DNA from: Alphaproteobacteria bacterium
Lineage (GTDB): Bacteria > Pseudomonadota > Alphaproteobacteria > SMXP01
Length of the DNA stretch: 49,231 nucleotides
Direction: 5' to 3'
Assembly (NCBI GenBank): GCA_028285305.1
Contig: JANQPV010000058.1
Location: 1 to 49,231 of the forward strand
The notes beneath the pieces were generated by a model. The model did no database searches, was not told the DNA's origin, and was given only the letters and a program-made list of their open reading frames with translations. The translations under genes were made by a program, and so were the position numbers. Below are positions 24,861 to 34,011 of this stretch, in pieces; positions within the stretch are counted from its first letter, which is position 1, and each line of letters opens with the position of its first letter.

Positions 24861-27209
24861 GTGCGCAAGTTCTTCCTTGTTTCGATAGTATGTCTACTCC
24901 TTACTGGGACACTCTGGGCTCAAATCGATGTCGGTCTGGTTCAGAAAGGCATCGAGGAGAGAGCCGGCCAAATCGAGCAGGTAAACGAAGACTTAGCCGA
25001 TTCGGCGCCCGATTTTATCGCATTGCGCGAGCAAGTGCGGGACCTCAAGCGGGCATCGGAACTACAGACTCTGCCGGCGCGAGAACTCCTGGAAACCCTT
25101 AAGTCGGACCTCGACAAACTTGGTCCGCTGCCAGAAGAGGGCGAACCGCCGGAATCGGAAGAGGTGATCGCCGAGCGCACGCGTCTGAATGAAGAAATCA
25201 GTGAGCTAACGGGAATCATCCTCCAAGCCGACCTCAATATTGCCGCAGCAGACCGACTCCTAAGCGAAATCTCAGACCGCAGGCGCGAGAGCTTCTCGTC
25301 AAAACTCTTGTCGCGCGGTCCTTCCATTTTGGAGGGAGACGCTTGGGGCTCGGCAATCGAGACATTTCGTGGCGGCATGTCAAGACTCTCACGTATGTTC
25401 GAAGATTGGGCCGAAACCCGCACCGATATTGGCTTTGGGTCCAATTCTATGTGGACGCTTGGCATCGCAATCCTCATCGCGCTTGCACTGTTCGGCCCAC
25501 TGAGAAGCGCTATCAACCGAAGCATAGACAAGAGAACCGAGGGACTAGAGCCCCTGCGCTCCAGAAAAGTTTTGGTGGCCGCTGCCAGAAGCCTGGCCGT
25601 TGTGGTTCCAGGAATTGTGGGCGGCTATCTCGTCTTCGAAGTGCTTCGCTCGCAAGATTTTGTAAGCTCAGACGGGGAACCAATTGCAATCGCTATATGG
25701 CTCGCATTCGTCAGCGTGCTATTGGCTGATGGAGCGACGGTGGGAATTCTTTCTCCCAGGCGGCCCGATTGGCGTGTCGCAACAGTGCCCCAAGACCGAA
25801 TATTCACGATCAGGCTATTGCTGATAACGGGAACTCTCATTCTCGGCGTTGAGCTAATTCTTTTGCAAGGCGCGGAACTCTTGGGGAGGTCCATTGAGCT
25901 CGATCTGATTCAGAAGGGCATCTTCACTTGGGCTCTCAGCATCCTCCTTTTTGTCCTGTGTTCGCCAAGCCTCTGGATCCCGGACGAACAACGTTCGGAG
26001 GCTGAAAACGGTTCCAATAAAACGATCCGCCGTCTGCTTTTTGTTGGACGAGGGATTGCTGTCTTTTCAGTTCTTGCCAACATAATGGGTTTTGCGGTGC
26101 TCGGCCACTTCGCCGTTACACGCACGTATTATCTCGCCGGTCTGTTCGCCGTCATATGGCTTTTGCGCTCGCTTCTGAGGGAGGGTGTGCGCCTGTTCGA
26201 CGAGAACTTCACCAGCGCACAAAAGACCGAAGAGGACGGTGAGAAACTTGTCTATTTTTGGGTCGGCACTGCGATCGATACGATCGCCATCCTGGCCTTT
26301 ATTCCACCGGCCGCGCTTATCTTGGGCGCGGAAGCGTCCGATCTCAGAGACTTAATCGTTGATGCCTTTTTCGGTTTCAATATTGGTTCCGTTCGAATTT
26401 CGTTCGCGGAATTTCTTGGCGCTTTAGCGCTGTTTCTCGGACTGCTTTATGTGACGCGGCTCATCCAACGTACCGCAGAAAGCCGCCTCTTTCCCAAGTC
26501 TCGCATTGATGTGGGTGTACAAAACTCACTGAAAACACTTATCGGTTACGTGGGATTGGTCATCGCGTTCGCCGTTGCCGTAGGCACGCTGGGATTCGAT
26601 CTTTCGAATTTGGCCATCATCGCCGGTGCCCTTTCGGTGGGTATCGGTTTTGGTCTCCAAAGCATTGTCAATAACTTCGTATCAGGATTGATATTGCTCT
26701 TTGAGAGGCCGATCAAAGTGGGGGATTGGATCGTAACATCATCGGGGGAGGGCATTGTCAAGCGGATTAGCGTGCGGTCAACCGAGATTGAAACGTTCGA
26801 TCGATCATCCGTCATTGTTCCAAACTCCGAACTCATCTCCAACTCTGTCACAAACTGGACGCATAAAGACAAAATCGGCCGGGTCATTGTCCCGATTGGA
26901 GTGTCCTATGACGCTGATCCCAAAGAGGTCATCAAGCTGTTGGAAGAAGTCGCGAACGAGGATCCGAAGGTACTGAGCTATCCCGCTCCATTCGTTCACT
27001 TCTGCGACTTTGGGGACAATTCTTTGAATTTCGAATTGCGAGGTTTCATACGCGACATCAACAGCGCCTTGTCCGTTCGAACGCAGCTGAGAGTGGCCAT
27101 TTTCGACAAACTCAGAGAGGCCGGCATTGAAATTCCGTTCCCTCAGAGAGATGTACACATCAAACCTGATGCATATTTGCAGGAACAAGCCACGCCAAAC
27201 GACGCTTGA
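24861..27209 (+). CDS. MscS-family mechanosensitive channel (DUF3772 type)
   Basis: A 782-residue inner-membrane channel. It has a signal peptide (residues 1-20, ending WA before QID), a periplasmic coiled-coil region like DUF3772 (about 25-165), about ten membrane segments (195-590), and a C-terminal MscS domain (about 575-770). The MscS pore-helix signature is GALSVGIGFGLQSIVNNFVS, followed by GLILLFERPIKVGDWI. Such channels release solutes on hypo-osmotic shock. The GTG start lies four bases after the zntB stop. An imperfect hairpin follows the stop (27204-27223), without a U-run. Confidence 0.9.
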   Translation: MRKFFLVSIVCLLLTGTLWAQIDVGLVQKGIEERAGQIEQVNEDLADSAPDFIALREQVRDLKRASELQTLPARELLETLKSDLDKLGPLPEEGEPPESEEVIAERTRLNEEISELTGIILQADLNIAAADRLLSEISDRRRESFSSKLLSRGPSILEGDAWGSAIETFRGGMSRLSRMFEDWAETRTDIGFGSNSMWTLGIAILIALALFGPLRSAINRSIDKRTEGLEPLRSRKVLVAAARSLAVVVPGIVGGYLVFEVLRSQDFVSSDGEPIAIAIWLAFVSVLLADGATVGILSPRRPDWRVATVPQDRIFTIRLLLITGTLILGVELILLQGAELLGRSIELDLIQKGIFTWALSILLFVLCSPSLWIPDEQRSEAENGSNKTIRRLLFVGRGIAVFSVLANIMGFAVLGHFAVTRTYYLAGLFAVIWLLRSLLREGVRLFDENFTSAQKTEEDGEKLVYFWVGTAIDTIAILAFIPPAALILGAEASDLRDLIVDAFFGFNIGSVRISFAEFLGALALFLGLLYVTRLIQRTAESRLFPKSRIDVGVQNSLKTLIGYVGLVIAFAVAVGTLGFDLSNLAIIAGALSVGIGFGLQSIVNNFVSGLILLFERPIKVGDWIVTSSGEGIVKRISVRSTEIETFDRSSVIVPNSELISNSVTNWTHKDKIGRVIVPIGVSYDADPKEVIKLLEEVANEDPKVLSYPAPFVHFCDFGDNSLNFELRGFIRDINSALSVRTQLRVAIFDKLREAGIEIPFPQRDVHIKPDAYLQEQATPNDA

Positions 27210-27336
27210 AGCCGAAGGCTCAAGGTTATCCAATAGAATTCGTTCGCTCAAATGCCCCGAACTTTAATCAACAGAATTACTTGCATGCATCCTCAACCCA
27301 ACCGGAGATTGGTGCAAAGATCGATTCCCCCTCTCG

Positions 27337-27888
27337 CTAGCAGGGCGCCGCGCCGATATAATCGCGATTCTCCTTGATCATCCAGCGGCCCAAATTCGGG
27401 TTAAAGACAACGCCGTAGCTTTCCTTTATATCTCTCTCCGCGTACCCCTCTTTGGCCGCGTCGTGATATTCATAGCGCATGGAGTACGTCACAAAGAGCA
27501 TATGCTTGCCATCATGGGGACCGTAATAGCAGACGGTATAGTCTTCGACGTCCACCAGGGAGAATTCTTCGAAGTTGCGCTGACGCCGTTCGTAGAGGGC
27601 TTGGTAGTCTCTCGTGTCGTTGGGCGTAAACTGCTGCGTGTCCAAGGTCCATTGACCCATGTAAAGACTTAGGTCCTTCGACTCCCAGGCCGTGAAAATA
27701 CGATCAATGGGCCCCCGCATCTGAGCAACTTCTTCCTTGGAGGCAAAACCAACGGAGGCCACGACCGTGTCGCTGCCGGCATCTTCACCCAGATGATTTG
27801 TGATTTCAAAGACAGAGGCCAGAGCGCCGACGATCACCGCGAACCCCGCAATGACTTTGAAGATCAGATGATCGCCCAGATTTCCCAT
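27337..27888 (-). CDS. Membrane-anchored protein, possibly NTF2-like
   Basis: A 183-residue protein with one N-terminal transmembrane helix (about residues 9-27) and a soluble domain of about 130 residues, presumably periplasmic. The arrangement of helices and strands, and segments such as IFTAWESKDLSLYMGQWT and RQRNFEEFSLVDVEDYTVCY, recall SnoaL/NTF2-like (DUF4440-type) folds, but this is weak. It stands alone, convergent with the MscS gene. No function is assigned. Confidence 0.7.
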   Translation of the reverse strand: MGNLGDHLIFKVIAGFAVIVGALASVFEITNHLGEDAGSDTVVASVGFASKEEVAQMRGPIDRIFTAWESKDLSLYMGQWTLDTQQFTPNDTRDYQALYERRQRNFEEFSLVDVEDYTVCYYGPHDGKHMLFVTYSMRYEYHDAAKEGYAERDIKESYGVVFNPNLGRWMIKENRDYIGAAPC

Positions 27889-28007
27889 AAGTGACGTCCC
27901 TTACCGCTCACTTGTTTTACAGTGGGGTCGGGATTTCGCAAACACCACAGAATCACATGACCAAGGGAGCGTTGCCGGACGAACGCTTGTCCCGGACACA
28001 ATCTGGG

Positions 28008-28082
28008 ATGAAAGCCGGTTCACCTAGAAACAGGCAGAACAAGAAATAACGGGCCGCTTTGTGTTTTCGCGAAAACCAAAAC
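28008..28082 (+). repeat. Degenerate third copy of the terminal repeat
   Basis: This segment aligns with the right-end repeat over most of its inner part: CCGGTTCACC, then AAAC, AACAAG, GGCCG, TTTGTGTTT and AAAACCAAAA occur in the same order, with scattered substitutions and 2-3 short gaps. Its orientation equals that of the copy at 49136-49231. It lies in the 272-bp gap between two minus-strand genes, next to the phasin terminator. Confidence 0.7.
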
Positions 28083-28105
28083 GAACTCAGGGGCGGGGAA
28101 TCAAA

Positions 28106-28137
28106 CAACAAAAGCGCGGAGCCAAGGCCCCGCGCTT
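28106..28137 (-). terminator. Intrinsic terminator of the phasin gene
   Basis: On the minus strand the 8-bp stem AAGCGCGG / CCGCGCTT (10-nt loop) is followed by TTGTTGTTTG. It lies 23 bp after the phasin stop and has the shape of a Rho-independent terminator. Confidence 0.75.
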
Positions 28138-28160
28138 AAAATTCGGACAGTTGAGACCGG

Positions 28161-28718
28161 TTATGCAGAGGCGCGCTGCTCGCGAACCTTTGTATAGAAA
28201 TTGGTGACGCCTTCGGAAATCGGCTCGAACGATTCACGCGTCTTTTCAACGGTCAGTTCGGAAATCTCTCGTGCTTGTTTGACCTGCGCTTGGAAAGACT
28301 CCTGAACGAATTCTGATTGGATCTCAACGGCTTCTTTCAAGTTCTTGGCTTCGAGCAAAGACCTTGTTGTCTCAAAGAGGCGGTTTATATCCGATTGTGC
28401 GTTATCGAGAATTTGCAAATTCACGCTGCGCACACCGTCCGCCATGAGCGTTGAACTGTTGCGCAGGACCTCGACCGTTTCGTTGGCGGCAGAACGTACT
28501 GCCTCAACATTATCCTTCAACTGGCCGGGCACGTCGTCAAATCTTGCCCGAACGGTTTCAAACGTGTCGCCAAGACTGTCAAAACTCCAGCTGTTCGTTT
28601 TGGCCGAAGCTTTGGTTGAAGAGGATTTTGTCCCCGTCGATTTGGCCGAGCTGGCCGCCGTTTTTGTGCGCTTCGCTGAAGATGCGGTTCCATTACTCGT
28701 CGTCGACTTTTCTGACAT
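28161..28718 (-). CDS. Phasin family protein
   Basis: A 185-residue phasin (Phasin_2-type), an amphipathic helical protein that coats polyhydroxyalkanoate granules. Residues 1-43 form a Ser/Lys/Ala/Thr-rich, lysine-basic tail resembling the DNA-binding C-termini of PhaM or PhaF-type proteins. Residues about 50-180 are long amphipathic helices (QSDINRLFETTRSLLEAKNL, EFVQESFQAQVKQAREIS). It lies downstream of an alpha/beta hydrolase gene on the same strand and has its own terminator. Confidence 0.87.
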   Translation of the reverse strand: MSEKSTTSNGTASSAKRTKTAASSAKSTGTKSSSTKASAKTNSWSFDSLGDTFETVRARFDDVPGQLKDNVEAVRSAANETVEVLRNSSTLMADGVRSVNLQILDNAQSDINRLFETTRSLLEAKNLKEAVEIQSEFVQESFQAQVKQAREISELTVEKTRESFEPISEGVTNFYTKVREQRASA

Positions 28719-28902
28719 TTTTTCTTCTCCTAGGAATGTGGCCTATCCGAATACATTCAGAACGAATCTTTAACCCTAATACATCCTACTTTGTTGCAAT
28801 GCAACATGAAAGTGTTAACTTTCACTTAATGGGAGAAGAACATCGCAAGGTTTCGGAGACCTGCGGCGATCAAACTCCGGCGGGAAGGTTTACGAGCCTA
28901 TG

Positions 28903-29787
28903 CTATGCGGTGCCTTCCGCTTGATGAGGATACCAGTAAGGAATGGCCGGCCGAACGGAACCGGGCAGGTAGGCGCCGGGATTGAAGGGCGTCCAATCGT
29001 CCACGTCTTCCGTCAGACGGTCCGTAATCGCCAGCAACGAAAGTGGATTAACCGCCATGCCGCAATGAGATGAAAGCACTTCAATGTTTTCGCGCGGCGT
29101 CCCGTCCGTAGAAATCAAATCCTCGTCCGGAATGCGCGTTGAGCATCCGGAAACGACACCGTCATAACGGCTATAGATCGAGACGAGCGGAACCGACGGC
29201 GGAGCCGCATGATTGCGGTCGGACTCTTCCACATGGTCGTGAGGCTCTGATCCTGTCATGGCCGTAAACGCCCGTCCGATCGTTCGATTGAGCTTTTGGG
29301 CTGAACGCATATTCAAATAGGCCGGGCTGCCAAGGGTGATGACGCGCTCAACAAGTTCAGGATGGTCCCGCGCCACTTCGCGCGCATAGATCCCGCCTAA
29401 ACTCTGCCCAATCAATGAAACTGGTCTCCCGTAGTCCTGCGCCATCTCGTCCAGCCGTCTATACAGTATACGGCTTAAATTATCGTAGAAATCCTCCCCT
29501 TGCGGACCAACATTCATGCCCAGTCCCCATGGCTCGGCAGCAAAACCGTTCTGCTTCAAAAAGAAGTTAAGGGGCGCCAGAGAAAATTCAGGCCCTGAAA
29601 ATCCGGGTAAGGTTAAAATAGGATGTTCGCCGTCGCCTTGGCGTACGAAGGCCTTCAGGGCCGCCACGCTAAATGTGCTCGCTAAAAGCTCGCTCCCCGC
29701 CCACATCAGATCGAATTGGATCCGGGCGGCGTCCCATATGCACTTGAGCGGACTCGCTCCAATAAACGCAATTTGGTCTTTGCTCAT
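28903..29787 (-). CDS. Alpha/beta hydrolase, lipase-like
   Basis: A 294-residue alpha/beta hydrolase. The nucleophile elbow GQSLGG places Ser near residue 129. The likely acid is Asp in SRYDGVV and the likely His is in SSHCGMAVNPLS, which gives a complete Ser-Asp-His triad in the right order. The LTLPGF oxyanion-side strand is present. It has no signal peptide. I chose ATG 29787 because GGGGAG stands four bases upstream. Proximity to the phasin gene allows a role in storage lipid or ester turnover, but the substrate is unknown. Confidence 0.85.
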   Translation of the reverse strand: MSKDQIAFIGASPLKCIWDAARIQFDLMWAGSELLASTFSVAALKAFVRQGDGEHPILTLPGFSGPEFSLAPLNFFLKQNGFAAEPWGLGMNVGPQGEDFYDNLSRILYRRLDEMAQDYGRPVSLIGQSLGGIYAREVARDHPELVERVITLGSPAYLNMRSAQKLNRTIGRAFTAMTGSEPHDHVEESDRNHAAPPSVPLVSIYSRYDGVVSGCSTRIPDEDLISTDGTPRENIEVLSSHCGMAVNPLSLLAITDRLTEDVDDWTPFNPGAYLPGSVRPAIPYWYPHQAEGTA

Positions 29788-29799
29788 CAGACTCCCCAC

Positions 29800-30234
29800 T
29801 TTCTAGACCCCGCAGTGCCTCGTTAAACGGGCGGCGGCCAAATACTTGGCTCTTTTCCGCGAGATCTACCCTTTATCTTTGTCGTCCGAAGTTATTCTCC
29901 AGTCTTCACAACTGTATCGAAGTTGATCCTGAAAGAAATACACAATCGACAAATATTAAGGTGTCCCCGGTAATTGTATGGTGTGTTATTTAGTTCGCAT
30001 TTTAGACGAAATTGAGCGAATGCCGGGGCGATTTGGCGGTTAATTTTCGGCGGTTTGCTGCGGTGCGAAGCTGCGGACTTAAGGCGACGTCCCTTCAAAG
30101 GATGGACTTTGCTCTCGTTGCATGTCACTGCCAAAAACACACAGAACCGGTTCGGTCAAGCAAGGCGATCAGCGGATGATGTATCTATGAAACCACCGCC
30201 GGTCGCCCGGCCGTAAGCACATGCCAAGGGTGTT
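29800..30234. other. Intergenic region, no supported gene
   Basis: About 435 bp between the hydrolase gene (minus) and the PhzF gene (plus), relatively AT-rich in its middle part (about 29880-30060). The open frame at 29892-30140 has no ribosome-binding site or recognisable composition. The region presumably carries the two divergent promoters, but I could not assign clear -35/-10 boxes. Confidence 0.5.
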
Positions 30235-31029
30235 ATGACGTACAAATACCATTTCATCGACACTTTTATTGGGGAACGTCTCCGCGGCAACCGCGCCTGT
30301 GTGGTGGAACTCGAGGACTGGCTGCCTTCGGATGCTCTGCAAGGTATTGCTGTGGAGATTGGTCTGCCGGAAACATCGTTCGTCGTTCGTCGTTCGAACT
30401 CAGATGGTTCAGTTCCCCTGCGTTGGTTTTCCAAGCGGGCTGAAGTGGATTTGTGCGGACACGGAACGCTGGGCGCGGCTCATCACATTTTCTCCAACAC
30501 GGATCAAAACAAAGTATCATTTTCGACCCGGAGTGGAGTCCTCACGGCTGAGAGACTCAGTGAAGGAACGATTTCCGTCAAATTCCCTCGGCGGGAAATT
30601 GGCAAGCCGGTAGAAGGTGACGCCATCCTTGATGATGTGGGCCGCGCGGTTGATGCTATTCCGGACTCGGTGTGGTTGGGTGCCAATCTCACGGCGATTT
30701 ACTCCGACCCCAGCGCGGTCCGCAGCGCCTCTTTTTCGCATCAAATTCAACCTCTGTTGGATCGGGTAGGGGCGTTTGGCCTTGTGTTAAGCGCGAGGGC
30801 GCTGGATGCAGAGCAAACAGATTTCGTCACCCGGTTCTTCACGCCCGCCAAAGGGGTTCCAGAAGACCCGGTGACCGGCAGTATCCATTGCGCTTTGGCT
30901 CCGTTTTGGGGGGAACGGCTCAAAAAAAGAAGCCTCATCGCGCACCAACTCTCATCGGAGGGCGGCCGTCTCATCTGCGAGGTAGAGGAGGATCATGTCG
31001 TGATTGGTGGACGCTGCTGCATGGCCTAA
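30235..31029 (+). CDS. PhzF-family isomerase
   Basis: A 264-residue protein of the PhzF/diaminopimelate-epimerase-like fold. The opening (YKYHFIDTFIGERLRGNRACVVEL) with GNxA/C, the catalytic-type Glu in GLPETSFVV, the LCGHGTLGAAH motif and the later DPVTGSIHCALAPFWGERL are all family hallmarks. Most PhzF proteins outside phenazine operons have unknown substrates, and no phenazine genes are nearby. It stands 140 bp before an Hpt gene, probably as a separate transcript. Confidence 0.92.
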   Translation: MTYKYHFIDTFIGERLRGNRACVVELEDWLPSDALQGIAVEIGLPETSFVVRRSNSDGSVPLRWFSKRAEVDLCGHGTLGAAHHIFSNTDQNKVSFSTRSGVLTAERLSEGTISVKFPRREIGKPVEGDAILDDVGRAVDAIPDSVWLGANLTAIYSDPSAVRSASFSHQIQPLLDRVGAFGLVLSARALDAEQTDFVTRFFTPAKGVPEDPVTGSIHCALAPFWGERLKKRSLIAHQLSSEGGRLICEVEEDHVVIGGRCCMA

Positions 31030-31172
31030 GAGATTGGCGACCCCGACATTTGCTCGCCGATGCGCGAGCCTTTACGGCCCGTTAACTTCGCGAGATCCCG
31101 TTAACCCTTTCTCATGGAACCGGTTCTACTCTCACCCATTCGCATAAGCGCACAACAAGGAATGAGACTGTG

Positions 31173-31535
31173 ATGAACGGCACCAAGAACTGCGGCACAC
31201 CGATTGATTTCGAGCATTTGCGTCAATTCACCGCCGGCGATGTGGCGTTGGAGCGTGAGGTTCTGGGGGTGTTTGTGGAACAAACCGATATGTGGCTGCG
31301 CGTCCTGCAACAATCGTGCGATGGGGAGGCTTGGAAAGACGCAGCCCACACTTTGAAGGGATCAGCACGGGGCGTGGGAGCCTGGAAAGTCGCAGAATTA
31401 TGCGAAAAGGCCGAAGCGCTCGCAAACGACGGGTGTGCGGCCGAGCGCAGCATCACGCTGGGCGATCTCAAGTCGGCCGTCGATGACGCTGTTCAGTTCA
31501 TTAATGGACATCTGTACGAGGCCCAAGCCTCGTAA
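31173..31535 (+). CDS. Orphan Hpt-domain phosphotransfer protein
   Basis: A 120-residue single-domain histidine phosphotransfer protein. The phosphorylatable His is in AAHTLKGSARGVGA, matching the HxxKG(S)A signature, on a four-helix bundle. It has no linked kinase or response regulator, so its partners are elsewhere. Upstream, two GTTAAC elements (31081-31086 and 31100-31105) resemble CtrA half sites but with wrong spacing. It is distinct from ChpT, which is longer. The nearest genes (PhzF, chorismate mutase) give no functional hint. Confidence 0.87.
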   Translation: MNGTKNCGTPIDFEHLRQFTAGDVALEREVLGVFVEQTDMWLRVLQQSCDGEAWKDAAHTLKGSARGVGAWKVAELCEKAEALANDGCAAERSITLGDLKSAVDDAVQFINGHLYEAQAS

Positions 31536-31552
31536 AGGACCGTCTCTGGTCT

Positions 31553-31924
31553 TCAGCTTTGGTTCGCGTCGAACGTATCAAATTCGTGAGCAATGGACCG
31601 CTCGATCAGGCATCGCCAAACGGGTTCTGCGATGTGTTTGCTCAGGCCGGCCCGTTGGGCTGAAGCGAGCACCTTCGACACCACGTCCTCGATGCGCGCC
31701 TGATCTCGAACTTGATCGCGCTGAGGTTTAATGCGCGCGGCCGCCTCAATATAGGTTTGACGTTCTGCAATGAGATGAACCAGAAAGCGGTCGAGGCGAT
31801 CAATCTCGTACCGGACGTCAGACATGGTTTCGCACTCTGGCCCGGAGCGTTTTCGCTGATGCCCGGCGAGCTCACGAACCGGATCGCGGTGACCGGGGGA
31901 GATGACCTGTTCCATTGATCGCAT
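31553..31924 (-). CDS. Chorismate mutase (AroQ type)
   Basis: A 123-residue AroQ-fold chorismate mutase, which converts chorismate to prephenate for Phe/Tyr synthesis. The C-terminal 90 residues show the pattern VRYEIDRLDRFLVHLIAERQ and IEAAARIKP, in which Arg and Lys of the active site lie at the expected helical positions, and the closing helix ends VWRCLIERSIAHEF. ATG 31924 has AAGGAG six bases upstream, so a 30-residue N-terminal extension rich in Arg/His/Glu is part of the protein. It is divergent from the unknown gene at 32020. Confidence 0.9.
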   Translation of the reverse strand: MRSMEQVISPGHRDPVRELAGHQRKRSGPECETMSDVRYEIDRLDRFLVHLIAERQTYIEAAARIKPQRDQVRDQARIEDVVSKVLASAQRAGLSKHIAEPVWRCLIERSIAHEFDTFDANQS

Positions 31925-32019
31925 CGCATTCTCCTTGGCTCATTCCTTGGTAGAAGTAGGGATTCGCGCCTTCGTTGAGAAGGCTTGCCGTTAGTGGCAA
32001 AAGAGCGCATCAAAGGCCT

Positions 32020-32652
32020 ATGAACGTCGCTTCCATTCCCATTTGCATTGGCGGCCCCACTTATCGAGTGGGCGTGTCGGCACTTAGGGCCCAAGATTGC
32101 GAATTGACAACGAAATTCAAGACCCGCCCGCCGGGAACGCTTGACGAATTTGTGGGGGCTCTCGAGGCGGAAGTCGATCAGTTTTGGCTCGAGGGGAGCG
32201 ATAACATCCATGTCGCCATGGCGCGGTCTGCGGAACGTACTTCTCAGTTGGATAATGCGTGGGGCGCACCGAATCCGGCTTGGGAACTGCTGACCGCCTA
32301 CGAGTGGCCGCGACAGGTGGGCTCGGGCTCACGAGTTCAAACGAAGGCCGCGTGCGTGTTAGTGCTGCCTCGTCGCGCCGGGACGGCGGCCGCTGTGGCG
32401 GACACTCTGAAGGATGCCACAGCCCTTGTGCACGACTGGGCGGAGAGAATGGCGGAGCGCATTCGTGACCTGACAAACACGCGAGCCGGCGCAGTCTGGG
32501 ACGAACTATCGCACGGCATCCGCATGCTGACCGAATTGAAACATCAAAGACAGATACGTGCGGCGGCGCTCACGCTTCATGGACGGGGACGGGTCACAGG
32601 ACCGGTCCGAGTCGATCAATTGATCCGCTTCGGCGTGTCAGAATGGCGATAG
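32020..32652 (+). CDS. Unrecognised cytoplasmic protein
   Basis: A 210-residue protein that I do not recognise. It has no signal peptide or membrane segment. The N-terminal half is mixed (PICIGGPTYRVGVSALRAQD), residues about 45-85 contain an acidic helix (TLDEFVGALEAEVDQFW), and residues 130-180 are a charged helix pair (DTLKDATALVHDWAERMAER, then RDLTNTRAGAVWDELSHGI). ATG 32020 is chosen; an in-frame extension upstream to 31975 lacks a better ribosome-binding site. The methyltransferase gene follows nine bases after the stop, so the two are probably co-transcribed. Confidence 0.75.
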   Translation: MNVASIPICIGGPTYRVGVSALRAQDCELTTKFKTRPPGTLDEFVGALEAEVDQFWLEGSDNIHVAMARSAERTSQLDNAWGAPNPAWELLTAYEWPRQVGSGSRVQTKAACVLVLPRRAGTAAAVADTLKDATALVHDWAERMAERIRDLTNTRAGAVWDELSHGIRMLTELKHQRQIRAAALTLHGRGRVTGPVRVDQLIRFGVSEWR

Positions 32653-32661
32653 GAGGAAACA

Positions 32662-33282
32662 TTGGGTTTTTATCAGAAGCACATCGTGCCGCGTTTCACG
32701 GCCTTTGTAATGGGGGCAAAGCCCATCACCAAACAACGCGAGAAGGTTGTTCCGCTGGCGGAGGGGCGTATTCTTGAGATAGGTATGGGAGCGGGGCACA
32801 ACTTGCCGTTCTACGATCCATCCAAAGTCGAGAAAGTCTGGGGACTGGAGCCGGATCCGGGAATTCGCAAGTACGCGATGCCTAAGGCGGAGGCAGTTCC
32901 GTTCGACGTCGAGTTTTTGGATTTACCCGGCGAGGAAATTCCTCTTGAGGACAAAAGTGTTGATACGGTCTTAACGACATTTACGATGTGCTCGATCCCG
33001 GGCGTGCACGACGCACTTCTCGGTATGCGCCGGGTCCTGAAGCCGGGCGGGCGAATGATTTTTTGCGAGCACGGAACAGCGCCGGATGAAGGCGTGCGAA
33101 AATGGCAGGACCGCGTCAACCCCATCTGGAGAGGGATCAGCGGCGGCTGCAATGTCAACAGGAATATTCCCAAACTGATCGATGACGCCGGGTTCAAGGT
33201 TGAAAACATGGAGAACATGTATCTGCCGGGCACGCCGAAGTTCGCGGGCTACAATTTTTGGGGCTCGGCGACAGCGAGGTAG
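32662..33282 (+). CDS. Class I SAM-dependent methyltransferase
   Basis: A 206-residue Rossmann-type methyltransferase. Motif I is ILEIGMGAGHNLPFY, motif II is the acidic GLEPDPGI, and motif III-IV reads DTVLTTFTMCSIPGVHDALL, then RRVLKPGGRMIFCEH. It resembles the small METTL7/UbiE-like group. The start is TTG at 32662, supported by AGGAGG six bases upstream and lack of a better ATG. It follows the unknown gene by nine bases. The methyl acceptor is unknown. Confidence 0.88.
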   Translation: MGFYQKHIVPRFTAFVMGAKPITKQREKVVPLAEGRILEIGMGAGHNLPFYDPSKVEKVWGLEPDPGIRKYAMPKAEAVPFDVEFLDLPGEEIPLEDKSVDTVLTTFTMCSIPGVHDALLGMRRVLKPGGRMIFCEHGTAPDEGVRKWQDRVNPIWRGISGGCNVNRNIPKLIDDAGFKVENMENMYLPGTPKFAGYNFWGSATAR

Positions 33283-33294
33283 GGGCGAGGAGGC

Positions 33295-33915
33295 CTAGCT
33301 GGCGGAACGCCGAAACGTGGCCAGCATCGCGCCTAGAGTCACGAGCAAGCCCCCGCTTACCCGCTCGACCCAGCGCACGAAAATAGGAGCTTGGAAGACT
33401 CTGGCGGACCGGTCCGCCGCCAAACCATATCCGCCGAGAACAAGGGCCTCGATGACCTGGCTGGTCACGCCGAGAATGAGCAGTTGTAGCCAAATCGTAC
33501 CGTTCGGATCCACGAACTGAGGCAGTATCGCTCCAAAGAAGATAAAGCTCTTGGGATTCGCTAGCTGCAGGATGAGTCCGCCCCGGTAGATTTTCGCACG
33601 AGGCGGCGATGTGCCAACTGCGGCTTCGGAAGAGGGCGCGAAAATCAAGCGGATCCCGAGCCAAGTTAGATAAGCCACGCCCGCCCACTTGATCGCCACG
33701 AACAAAGAATGGGAGGCCAGCAAGACAGCGCTAAGACCGAGCGCGGATAAGAGAAAGTACACGCTGTTACCGGTGACAACCCCCGCATTTGCCGCGAGAG
33801 AGGCACGCCAGCCATGGCGCGCGCCCGCGGTGAAGGCGTAAAGCACGGCAGGTCCCGGCGTCAGACAGAGCGCTGTTTCAACAAGAACAAAGGCAAACCA
33901 GGCTGTGAAGTCCAT
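33295..33915 (-). CDS. LysE/RhtB-family amino-acid exporter
   Basis: A 206-residue inner-membrane protein with about six transmembrane helices. The N-terminus LCLTPGPAVLYAFTAGARHG and the later GVAYLTWLGIRLI and QLANPKSFIFFGAILPQFV segments are the hallmarks of LysE/RhtB transporters, which export amino acids or derivatives by proton exchange. It is convergent with the methyltransferase gene (12-bp gap). The exported substrate cannot be read from the sequence. Confidence 0.92.
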   Translation of the reverse strand: MDFTAWFAFVLVETALCLTPGPAVLYAFTAGARHGWRASLAANAGVVTGNSVYFLLSALGLSAVLLASHSLFVAIKWAGVAYLTWLGIRLIFAPSSEAAVGTSPPRAKIYRGGLILQLANPKSFIFFGAILPQFVDPNGTIWLQLLILGVTSQVIEALVLGGYGLAADRSARVFQAPIFVRWVERVSGGLLVTLGAMLATFRRSAS

Positions 33916-34011
33916 AGATTGTTAGCTTTCGCGAGGACAAGTCCGCCGCTCCTTTCTATAGCTCGGAACTCGACCCGTCCAAGTCGTGATGTGGAAGGAA
34001 GCGCCTGCTCG

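Noticed and set aside
29892-30140. 82-codon open frame on minus in the hydrolase-PhzF gap
   Set aside because: No start signal, no recognisable domain and AT-rich surroundings; treated as intergenic.
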